Positions 48,172-64,000 of a stretch of DNA of 64,000 bases are shown one piece after another. Origin of the DNA: Populus alba (Eukaryota; Streptophyta; Magnoliopsida; Malpighiales; Salicaceae). The position numbers and the translations under genes were made by a program. The notes under the pieces were generated by a model. The model was given only the letters and a program-made list of their open reading frames with translations. It did not search any database and had not been told where the DNA came from. Position 1 is the first letter of the stretch. Each line of letters opens with the position of its first letter. The stretch lies in NCBI RefSeq assembly GCF_005239225.2, contig NC_133288.1, positions 22,078,169 through 22,142,168 on the forward strand. Direction: 5' to 3'.

Positions 48172-50361
48172 AGTGAAGTTATTTCCTCTTGTTACTATGT
48201 GGTGGGTGATAATGCAGGTTGATCTTTTAATATCTGTAAATAAAAAGCACAGCCGAGAGGCATGTGCTTGCCTGGTTGTGGCTTTCTTCTTTTCTCTTTG
48301 TTGTTTCTCAAGGAAGTTTGTGTTCACCACCTGCGTTTTTGAATTGGGGTGCACAAACAAGTTAAAGAAGACATGTAATCTTGTTATTTTTTTTTTTTAT
48401 ATCTAGAAATACTTAATTGGAGATTGCAAGTGGAAGATTGGATAGTAGTGGTGGCTGTCACTCACATTGTTCTGAAACTTCTGTCAAGCGTCAACATTCA
48501 TAGGAGGTTTGGACTCATCTTTTCATCACCTCTCCTGAAAGGGAATGGCAAAAGGGAAAGAAGAAACGCTAAAAAAACAGTAACTTCGATAGCGGAGCTT
48601 AATGGTGTTTAATATAGCAACAAAACCAGAACGAGCTCTTCGAAATATATATGAACCGATGCTGCAAATCTTAATTGCTTGAAATATAGATCTTGCAATA
48701 ACACATATATTAAAAAAAATTCCAAGTATCAACTACTGCTTTTAACAATTTCAACAATTTGAAATGACTTGTTTCTGCAATAACATATAGTATCGAGTAT
48801 TTTATATACAAGTTTAAGCCATTATAAATCAATAAAAAATAAATTACAATATCAAATCGAGTATATGAGTTTAAATCGTTATAAATCAATAAAGACATAG
48901 AGCATGTGATTATATCATAGTCGAATCTCATTGCAGAACATCAATCTATACACGCAGGGATACAACTATCCCAACAAAATGGGATCATGCTTCTTAATTT
49001 CTATGCCAGCTTGCAAGGTCTCCTGCAAATTGCTAGTTTCGAAGGTAGCAATTAGCTTGAAGAACGAGGGAGCTAGGTAGGGTGTTTTATTTTTTATTTT
49101 TTATTTTTTTCGGGGAAATTAATTGGAAAGGTCACGTGAATAACCATGATCATAAACTTTGTTCTAATCAAGTAATCATCACGAGTGTGGCCCCTTTCTA
49201 TTTTCAATCACGGATAATTTAATGTACACCGTCCAATCTACCATATATATAAAAAATATATGAAAGAGCTCAAATCACATTTAATTGGAGCTCAAATTAT
49301 ATAAGTTTGAGTTGAATAATGCTCAAGTATATATTACTTTCCGGAAATCACAATCAGAAAATATCTATTTGTTTAGTATTGTAGTGGTGTTTGAGGTTGT
49401 AATTTTTTAAAAAATATGTTTAATTAAATCTGTAAAATATTAAATTAAAGTGTCCATTTTACAACAATTCTTAACAAATCACCCTCTATTTTTGCCTTAA
49501 GTGGATTTAGTATTTCTGACAATTGCAATGAATTTTTTATCTTTTCATATTCAAAAAAACAAAAAAATTTAGATTTGATGGAGAGCAAATTCCATCTATA
49601 TTTTTTTTCAAGACTTAAACTTGGAATATAGCACAAATATCTGAAATGAATTTTAATGCAAAATAAATAAAAGATACATTATTTTAGTTTCTATAAAACC
49701 AAAATTTAAAATACATGTATGATATAATGCAATAAAACAAAAAACTTTTTATCTAATCAAATTATTGTTTTACGGGCTGGATAAAAATTATAAGCGTCAA
49801 ACTATTTGTAGGGCTAATTTAAGCTGGCCTAAATAAACGGTGATACACCTTTGGTTTGGGCTTCCGTTTGCTTAATTAGTTTAAGCAGGCCTGGATATCC
49901 AATTAAATTCTTATGGATCTTGAAGCCTATCAGGCCAACCTTCGTAATCTTGTGAAATTTCAACCGTACCCCGTAAAGGTTCCAATTCCTGAAAAAAAAA
50001 AAAAAAAAATACAATTCTTCAAATATAAACTCCTGAACAAAGAGGCAAATATGTCACAGCTCCTTGTTTGATAAAATAAATTTAAATGTCTCGAAAAATT
50101 AATATATAGCTTTGTTAATTATATCAAACTCAGACTTTATTTTATAATTTTTATATAAAATAGAGATATTTTATATTTTTAAAAAAAATTAAAAAACATC
50201 AATTTACAATAAACCAGGTCTCACGATCAAGACCTCGAGTCGAGTCAAACCCCAAGCTGGTCTGATAACTATAATGCAAGTCGGTTCAAATCTGTCTCTC
50301 TTCCCTACTGTACATTGGCGTTACTTGATTAAGTTTTTAACCATTTTCTACTCAAGATATA
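48172..50361. other. intergenic region after the PNRC-like gene
   Basis: The first 200-250 bases should be the 3' untranslated region of the PNRC-like gene. The rest is AT-rich, with small frames that show no family. Nothing else is supported until the ABC transporter relic. Confidence 0.5.
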
Positions 50362-50610
50362 GTACGTATAGAAACAGAGAAAGCAATTGCTAGGGCAATA
50401 CTTAAAAGACCCTTCCATTCTTCTCTTGGATGAAGTTACAAGTGCATTGGATACAAAATCTGAAAAGTTTGTCCAGGAGGGTTTTAGATAAGCTTATGGA
50501 AGACAGTATTGCAGTTCTGCAAGCAACATGGGAGAGTGGTCGACATCGGAAGCCATAACCAGCTCATCGGAAAACCTGGTGGTATTTATAAACAATTAGT
50601 CAGTTTATAA
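50362..50610 (+). pseudogene. C-terminal relic of an ABCB-type ABC transporter
   Basis: Three frames together read like the end of an ABCB nucleotide-binding domain: an AIARAILK segment (after the signature), then [20 protein letters not shown] (Walker B and D loop), then VVDIGSHNQLIGKPGGIYKQ with a stop at 50608-50610. Joining them needs several one- or two-base shifts, and the H-loop region is garbled. There is no Walker A, signature motif or membrane domain upstream. It is a truncated dead fragment of a full or half ABCB transporter, apparently left by an old duplication or deletion. Confidence 0.75.
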
Positions 50611-56059
<5,449 letters not shown>

Positions 56060-57171
56060 TTGACAAAGGCATGATTAGGTTTGACAGAATAGAAGATGGC
56101 CTGCCTGCCACTCACTGCAGTCAGTCATTGCTGTGTCACCTCTTTCCATTCTTTGGCCCCCTCAAGGAAGCAGGAAGTCTTGTATAGTCTCGACTGACAT
56201 TCTGGGGATTTCCATGAAAACACCAGATTGATTGTTTCGTGTTTTCCTCAATCTCGTGGTCTGTAATTGAATTGCATTCCTTGTCCAAAATGCGTTTTCT
56301 TTTTTTTGGGGTTAAATTCGGCTTGTAATATCTAAATTTGTCCCTCTCGTATTAACTTCCTGGCATGAGATGATGTGATTAATCTATGTAGCTGACCTCC
56401 TCTACGAGGTTCGCAGAATCTCTGGCCACTTGCTTCGTACCCTATTCTGCAGTAGATTTGTACGACAATATGATTGTTGTTTTGTATTCAGTTTAAGCTA
56501 TAATGTATTCCTCGCTTTTGGATTCCATGCTATTTACCTCTTGTACTGGGATTGAATTAAACACTAAGAGTTTCTGAACCTGAATTTAGTTCAAGAAATG
56601 GCCATGACAGGTTATGGAATCGTCAAAAACATTATTATTTCTTCCAAAGGTATTTTATTCCAGCGTACAGATGCTAAGGAGCATAGTAGGAGCCATTCCT
56701 GTTAACATGGAGCGTGTAATTTCGAGTTCCCTTTCCTTTTAAGCTTTGAATGCATAACATGTAAAACAACCACCCTGCCTCTTTCATAAGCATGCTGCCT
56801 TGGGACAAAATTCGTGTATACAAGTAGAATGTCTCCCTCAGAAGGTATATGACAGAGCTGACGTGACTCGCAATAACACAGTTTTTAAGCCACCCGATAC
56901 CTTTCCAATGTATAGTATACATGCAATGAAATATTTCAGTCACTTTAGCCGAATAATAGGCACTTGTACAGATGACACGTACCCGGAGAAAAAAAGGCAC
57001 TTGGGCACCACAACGCCTTGACCAATAATTATTTGAAACATTTTCCCCCAAGAAGAATCCACCACAGATAATAATTTAAGAAATTCGGATTTTTTTTTTC
57101 TTTCAAGAACACAACCAACACTCCTGGACGACTCCTCCCGTCGAATCCCAAACAACTCCCGGACATCTTAT
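56060..57171. other. 3' regions of convergent ROP and VPS35 genes
   Basis: About 1.1 kb lies between the two stop codons of converging genes. It should contain both 3' untranslated regions. The ROP side runs to perhaps 56.55 kb. No coding sequence is supported; small frames on both strands around 56.7-57.05 kb show no domain. Confidence 0.6.
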
Positions 57172-60100
57172 TTACACCTTGATAGGCCCAAATTTCTCAC
57201 CCACGACACCTCCCTTTTGTTTCTGGAACTGAATGTACCGGATTGTGCTGGCAAAGAAGGCTTCTGACGCTGGATCTGGTGTGGTGGAGTCACTCTGCAT
57301 CTCATTAGTGATTAATTCTACCAGCCCCTGGATTGCAGCACTGGTAACCTGTGGGTTTCCTTTCTCAAAAAAGTACAGGTACCTGAAGCATGTGCAGAGG
57401 GTCCATAATTACCGTATAATGCCAGACAAAATGTGACATAGGGATGAGAAATTTAAAATTACAGGTTCAAGCTGCTCACTTGTTCAATATTTCAACCAAC
57501 AATGTGACCGGCCCACTTGTACCACTTACTGCATTGGCCATCTGCTGAGCTGCATTTGCAATTCTCAAGGCACGCTTGAGGCAAAGGAGGACCCTGCAAT
57601 TAGAGAAGGCATCTGGAGTCATACTCTCAAGAGTTCCTCACATATATAAGAAGCTAAAACTTGTTACAACCTGGAATAATGTAGATTCAAAACTAAGAAC
57701 ACCTGGCAGGGGACCAACTGATTTATGGACAAAACTGTACAGTTATTCAAGTAGAATACAATGGTTTTAAGCAAAAAGGTACAGCACCTTTCCCCATCCT
57801 TGATGCCATCCTTTTCATCAACCCAAAATAGATGTGAGCAAGCGTACACTGCTCTGCACTGATCAGGTCTCTTCAAAAGCTTTGCAGAATACTGACAAAA
57901 GGCGAAAGAAAAGTCAAGGAGACGGTAAAGGTTTTGGAAAAAATCTGCATGGAAATGACAACGTAATAACAGGATAAGCAAGCACTATTACTCCTGTGGC
58001 CTTGTGTGTTAGAGTGTCCCTGTTCTCAACACCCAATACATTCATCCTCTGGAGAGCCCCGATTATTAGATGCATTGCAGTCACCTGGGCCTTTGAGTCC
58101 TTGAACAGTGTATAGATGTAATTAATAAACAAATTAATTAGGTAAATGTGACCCACGACACTCTTTATTTCAAGAACATGCAGACGGTCACTCTTTGTGT
58201 GTGGCTCGAGTGGAAGGAAATGGCTTGCAAGTAATTACCACAACTTCTTCTTCATATAATATGAATGCCTGTGTAAAAAATTCATAAGCAACTGGCTCAA
58301 GATCATAGTCATTGGCAGCCTGATTGTGATCATAGAACAACAAAAAAGAGGTCAGAAATGCATAATTAAGCATAAGTCTGCACACAAGTGTGAGCAGAAA
58401 AGCTATCCCTTATAAGATATGGTAAAAGCAATGGTGACATTAGTAATGAAACCAGAGAGGTAAGGGGACATTATAGCCTTTCAAGCCAGAAAATGGCTCA
58501 AAGAATAAAGAAAAGCCCTTTTTTGCTGTATTTCAAATGTCATTGTGTAAGGGATACATGCATGCATGAATTTTATAACTGTTTTTTTTTTTTTTTTTTT
58601 TGGACTTTGAACATAAATATTTTTTTCCTTTTGATCATTTCCAGGTCTATTTTCTGAAATACCAAGTTTAGCCATGGTATACCTGAGCACATTGCAAGTA
58701 CAACCTTAATGCCAGCTCAGGTGAGGGAACCGATGAAAGTGCCTCAATTGTCTGATAAAAAAAATAGCAAACTATAAGCATCAAGAAGATGAATTAAATC
58801 AAAGAAGGGAACATTAGCATATAACATTGAACAAGTGACCAGCAAGGAAGCAATGGGCTGATAAGAAAGCAAGAAAAAGAAAAGAAAAGAAATTTGAGCA
58901 CGCTTTTGGCAAGGAAATTGTCCATAATGGGTAAACTCAACAGGGTGAAAAAACAATATACGCAGGGAACATGTAAAGGCATCAGTCATGGCACATCTTA
59001 ACAGAAATAAAAAATTGCTGATATAAATTTACCTCATTCAGAAGCTGAAAAATTTTCTTAGGTGTTGCAGGCTCTTCTTCTCCTACTACATTTCCATCCT
59101 GAGCTTGCAACTTTCTCACCAACTGCAAAGCACACAGAATTTTGATGAACAGTTCAGTTCAAGACAATATTAAGTACTCCTGTAGACAAACCTCCGCATT
59201 GTTTGTCTAGGGTTATGCAGGAACATAAAAGTCACTAAAGAAAACTCCTGTTGTAAGATCAGAGATCACAAATTTACACCACATCCACAGCTCTTAAGTC
59301 TCAGAAATCTAGAATCCTTAAGACCAATTTTTCTCCATCCAAAAGCCTGTCCTATGTGAATAGCAAAGTGCTACATAACCATAGCAAGGTTGATTGAAAA
59401 GATTGCAATATGCAATGTCACACATTCAGATCTAAATTGATTCATTTAATTTGACATCAGGCATACAATCTGGCAAGCTCGCTAGAGTCAAGCACACATT
59501 GACAGTGAAGAGATTAATCCTACAGCACCTGCAAATGGAAGGAACATACCCTGAGTGCAGAGAATATGAGAGGAGGAACTGTAAAAGGTAATCGTGTTGG
59601 CCCTCCAGCCATTATATGCTTCCTCACAGTGCAGATAATCTGAATGAAAAGAGACTTTTTTATTTAAAAAAATCAATAAGGTGAACTTGTATGAAAGTAC
59701 AGGGCCTAAACAGTATAAACCTCAAGGCTCCAAACGTTTAAATTTCAAAGTAATCAATTGTTTCTCAATTTTAATAAGACTGCATAAATATAAAATACAT
59801 TTGTCTAGGAGAAGTTCATCCAAAGGCTCCAAACATTTAAATTTCACAGTAATCAATCGGCTTCTCAATTTTAATAAGCCTAAATAAATATAAGGTACAT
59901 TTGTCCAGGAGAAGCTCATCCAAGTTCCTCACTTTACTAATAATATATGCGATATTATAACAATTAATAAACCTATTGAAGAAAAGTTAACATCATAATA
60001 AGCCTGCAAAGAAACCTCTAAACCAATAGCTTACCTTCAACATTTCCTCTGAATCATCATTATAAAGCATATGTATAAGGCGAGCGACAGAACTTTGTTC

Positions 60101-63100
60101 TTCATTGAAATCCTCCTCGTCGAGCTATTTATATTTGCACATCAAGAGAGTGTTAGAAAGCAGGCTATCAAAAGAATAGTGACCATTCACATCTTTCTAA
60201 AATGAAATTCATAATGCAAACCATGTATCTACAACATGAAATTCATGCTGCAAAAACTTTCAACATGCACCTCATCTGCAGCAGTCCCATCCAGACCCTT
60301 TATCAGTCCTTTTAATAATTCAAACAACACCTCAATCTAGAATGAGAAAAACAGCAAAGGTTACCATATTTTCAAAAAATAATGTATGAGATTTGAATAA
60401 GTAGGAATACTTTACCTTGTCAGCAGTAGAAATGCAAGTATTATTTTTCATAATGCTCTGAATAATAACCATTGCCATGGTTTTATTTGTTTCATCATCA
60501 AGAGAGTCCATGACACGAGGGTAATTAGACAGCGTTAAGGCAGTGACAATGTCATTGTACTTTTCTAATGGAGCACTCAGAAGTGCAACTATTTGTTTTG
60601 TTGCTCTGCCCTCTTCAAGCTTTGGCTTGCCAAAGAGGAGCTTAACACATGCCCCCTGTAAATAAATTTAAAAAATATTAAAAGTTGTTCAATTGAATAC
60701 ATCTTTTGATATCAATTTGGTACAGAAGCCCAAAGAAGGTGCCCTGAATGCTGTATGCTTGTATGGTAATTGGACCAGCTGATATCATGTTAAAAAAACA
60801 TGCAGAATGGGGAATATCTTATGTGCCCAAATGAGTGTATTATTCACATTTATTAAAAGAAAGCATACCAGTACTTGATCCACATAATCAAGGCGTTCAG
60901 GATGAACATGTAGTGTAAATGTGAGGAGAGACACGTACAAAGTAACGGCTCCAACAATAGGCATGTCAACCTGTGCTTCAATCACCTGCCATGGAAATCT
61001 TGCCAGTCAACTTGTGAAGGATTAATTCCAGATTAAAGACCAATAGAAATAAACACATAATTTAAAAGAGAAATATTAAAGGATTTAAGTGTTTCTGTTT
61101 AACTTCTGGGGCTGTCATCAAATTCACTCACTTCTGTCACTATGATACATTACTGTTGGTTTTTAGTCTTGCACCTTACCTTTACAAGAGGCCAACCCAT
61201 GATTCTATTTCTCAAAGCACTGCTCAGGAGTCATATTAAACACCAGCAAAGCACTGTTCTGTTACTTTTACTTGGGAGAAATTTACCTTTCCAATAGCAC
61301 TGCTCAATTTAGCAAAAGCTTCTACTTGTAGGAACTCGGGTAAAACCTGGAAGAATAGACATCATTAACAAAAATGCAAAAGCATGACTTATGAGGGTCA
61401 GGGTCATAAATATAACTCACATCCGGACTTGAAGCAGCATAATTGGACAATCTTTCCATTAATCGTGAAAGCACTGTCTTAATGTCAACTGTTGGCTGGA
61501 ACCACAAAAGGTTGCGTAGTGAAAATATATCAACATGTAGACCTTAAATAAAAGAGGAATGAGAAGGCAAATACAACGTTTGCATTGTTATAATAACATA
61601 GTTATTAAACTTAATAATCATTAAAAACTAAATAAATAGATACCAATGTGGCACCCAGCCATGGTTGGGGTTGTTGAAATTGGGCACAGCTACATGATAA
61701 AGTACTGCTATCCAGACTTTAAAAATGTTCATCATGAAGAATTTATTTTGCTTGTACATTACATAATAGTTAAGGCAACTAAATCATGGTAACGGGCCAC
61801 AGATTAGAAATGTTTAGTCCTGTCTGTGAACAAAACAGTCCTTGAACAGTAGAACTGGAAAACAATCTACCTGAAGCTGGGGGCAGGCCCCCAACAATGT
61901 CTCAAGGGTCTGCAAGTGGTACTCATCTGGAAAGACTTGAATTATGCAGTCCATTAAATAATACTGTGCCAGCTCATCTTTACAGTTGACAATCTGTAAC
62001 AGCGTATTTACATGAAAATTCAACATATCATCAGATACGACATAGAGATGTATTTATGTTGTAGATTTCAAAACAAGGGAAAACGAACCTACAAAAGAAA
62101 ACAGACAGAATCAGACCTGCTCTAAAACTCTGGGAAGAACAGTGTCTCTGTAAATTTCAAGGTTCACGCCCTCAATCTGACTAAGAACATGGAGATTCTT
62201 CCCTACCTAAGAAGAAAGGAAAATAAGATGCATGTAATTCTTATAAGTTCATTTCGACGAGAGTGCTTCTTCATTGATAGATAAAAATTAAAAGCTTACA
62301 AGATCACGGAGCTCATTTCTTTCCTTTTCCAGCTTCTCTCTAATCCTAACAGGCCCCTGCAGACGAGAAAGCCCAATTGAAGGCCTCAACTCAGGATCAC
62401 CAAAGAGTATGAATGATCACAAACACCAAAACACCTGCATGGCCAAAAATCATGCTCTCATGATCCGTTTTACCCATATGGCGTGCAAGTACTGTGGTCC
62501 TATGCATGTCTAAAAAATAAAAACATAGGAACACAGGTGTTGGCAGATATACATCAAACCTGATGCTGCATCCGAACCCAAAGTTTATTCATCTCGGTGA
62601 AATTTTGCAGCACAAATTCTACTGCATCCATTGCTGTGTCCTCACCTCTGCAGAAAAACAGCAGTGAATTCAAATTGAAAGCTGATAAAAACTTATAACC
62701 ATGCGAAATTATGAACAAATCCAATTCCTTAGACACTGCTAACACAATGACAGTAAGAGACTAGCTAAACTTAAACAGCCAATTCCTGAAACAAACATCT
62801 CTTACCCTTCATACTCGGACCCAAGGTTGGGTAATTTATCTCTACTAACTTGAGCAAGATAACTTCTCAAAAACAATCCTCGAATCGGATTTTGAACACC
62901 GCGACACATCTCTACAAGATCCTTAAGCGCATCCTTAGCCGGAGCCTCCTTCGATTTGATATACACTGATCCTACCGTACACAGTAGATACCTATTTAAA
63001 AAAAAGTTCAACAATGCCAACTTTAACCAAACAATAAATTAACAAAAAAAACATCACAATAGCAGTTACTTATGTAACTTACAGTCTAGGCAATATATTG

Positions 63101-63540
63101 CCAGCATGCTGCACGAGTTCGTATAAATCAACAATCGAAACGCCATGCCTACTCTCGTCTTTGAAAAACATCTCTAGTTTCCTCAATTCATCAAACGCTC
63201 TCATATCTAAAAAATATATAAAATTCAACTGAGTTGAGTTCGAAGAATTCAGAGATTAAGATTAGAAACTTACAGAGATCGTAGTATTTGTGCGGAGAGA
63301 GTTTAGAAGTTCGAAGCTCTGATAGCATTAGAGCTGAACATTTGAGAGCGTCTCGGAGATTGTTGGCGTCCTGAGATTTGGAAATTGAGAAAAGAATTGG
63401 GGTTTTGGATCGGAAATTACGTGAAATTGCAAAGTTTCATCGATTACCAAAGCGCGATGCATGTAAAAGGCGTTGTGTTGAATGCCGGCGATTCCTTCTG
63501 CTAGCCATTTGTCTTCGTCTTCTATTCCGGCTAAGATCAT
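57172..63540 (-). CDS. VPS35: retromer subunit VPS35
   Basis: This is the large alpha-solenoid core of retromer, which binds VPS26 and VPS29 on endosomes and recycles cargo such as vacuolar sorting receptors. Twenty-two exons join in phase: 63448-63540, 63274-63370, 63083-63206, 62806-62991, 62560-62647, 62300-62356, 62117-62206, 61871-61993, 61421-61495, 61287-61346, 60869-60985, 60416-60655, 60271-60336, 60035-60124, 59550-59639, 59033-59122, 58683-58751, 58239-58319, 57992-58099, 57788-57891, 57480-57593, 57172-57382. All junctions are GT-AG and the product has 790 residues, the same as plant VPS35 proteins. The conserved PRLYLL motif, needed for VPS26 binding, sits at 103-108 and is split by the third intron. 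The N-terminus ([20 protein letters not shown]) is typical, and the C-terminal half carries the helices that hold VPS29. No key residue appears lost. Which plant paralogue (A, B or C) it matches is not decided. Confidence 0.96.
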
Positions 63541-64000
63541 CTCTTCTCTGCGATTCCTCTTTGGATCAGGAAGTTGCAGTGAGCAAGAGTTTGAATATTT
63601 TCAAGTTCAAATAACTATTTAAGAAAAACGTGCCATCATCTATATCAAGTTTTTAATAAAAGAACGAAATTCTAAATGTAATTTAAGTAATATCTCCTTG
63701 TATAATAAATAAATGGAAAACTACTTTTCCTAATTAGCTAACAGAATTTCACCATTAATATTTATTAAATCATACAAGAGCTTACTATCTCATCCTCAAG
63801 GGTCTTCTTGTCTTACATTTCTTACTTTTCTCACGTGACATTGTGTTTTTTTTTTTTTAATGATATATAATATATATATGATTAATGCTAAAACCTTATA
63901 TCATACATCTTAACTAATTGAAAGAACTAATATAAATCATAACTCTTGTGCTTTATAGGTATTATAATACTAATTTTTATATATTACATGTAAAAAATTT
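63541..64000. other. upstream region of VPS35
   Basis: This is leader and promoter DNA of the minus-strand VPS35 gene, turning AT-rich after about 63640. I see no other gene. Confidence 0.6.

Overview
The window looks like nuclear DNA from a eudicot plant. Genes have GT-AG introns, noncoding DNA is very AT-rich, and the proteins are plant types: a CLAVATA1-like receptor kinase, a plant synaptotagmin, a ROP GTPase and VPS35. Codon style, gene structure and the small AT-rich inverted-repeat elements with GTTTGG-type ends suggest a woody species such as poplar or willow. That last step is inference, because no database search was possible.

Layout from left to right. (1) 1-3835, plus strand: the 3' part of a DEAD-box RNA helicase like plant RH28, readable only across many small frameshifts. 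(2) 5923-9054, minus strand: a TFIIS-N-terminal-domain protein of the SUO/TFIIS family, also frameshifted, with a spliced 5' leader reaching about 11.1 kb. (3) 16275-19467, minus: an intact two-exon CLAVATA1-type LRR receptor kinase. (4) 20.9-29.5 kb: an old, decayed tandem segmental duplication. Each copy holds a relic of one unrecognised gene, and the block carries a tRNA-derived SINE and several inverted-repeat DNA elements. (5) 30524-35273, minus: an intact 12-exon synaptotagmin (SYT1/SYT2 type). (6) 35.3-46.9 kb: a long AT-rich gene-poor stretch with MITE-like elements and microsatellites. (7) 47401-48171, plus: an intronless coding region for a plant protein with a PNRC-like (proline-rich nuclear receptor coactivator) C-terminal motif. 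(8) 50.36-50.61 kb, plus: a decayed fragment of an ABCB-type ABC transporter. (9) 53787-56059, plus: an intact 7-exon ROP/RAC small GTPase. (10) 57172-63540, minus: an intact 22-exon retromer subunit VPS35, convergent with the ROP gene.

Five genes (CLV1-like, SYT, PNRC-like, ROP, VPS35) reconstruct with every codon and splice junction in phase. The two genes in the first 9 kb are full of single-base indels, several of which lengthen a homopolymer. I read that as low consensus quality in the left end more than as two neighbouring pseudogenes, but both remain possible. The genes do not form a functional unit. SYT, ROP and VPS35 all concern membrane traffic or polarity, but this is probably chance. 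I found no clearly new molecular system. The most open items are the duplicated unknown gene relic at 21.6-22.2 and 26.35-27.06 kb, a 240-base block retained beside each copy, the PNRC-like protein, and an upstream ORF that overlaps the start codon of the TFIIS-family gene.
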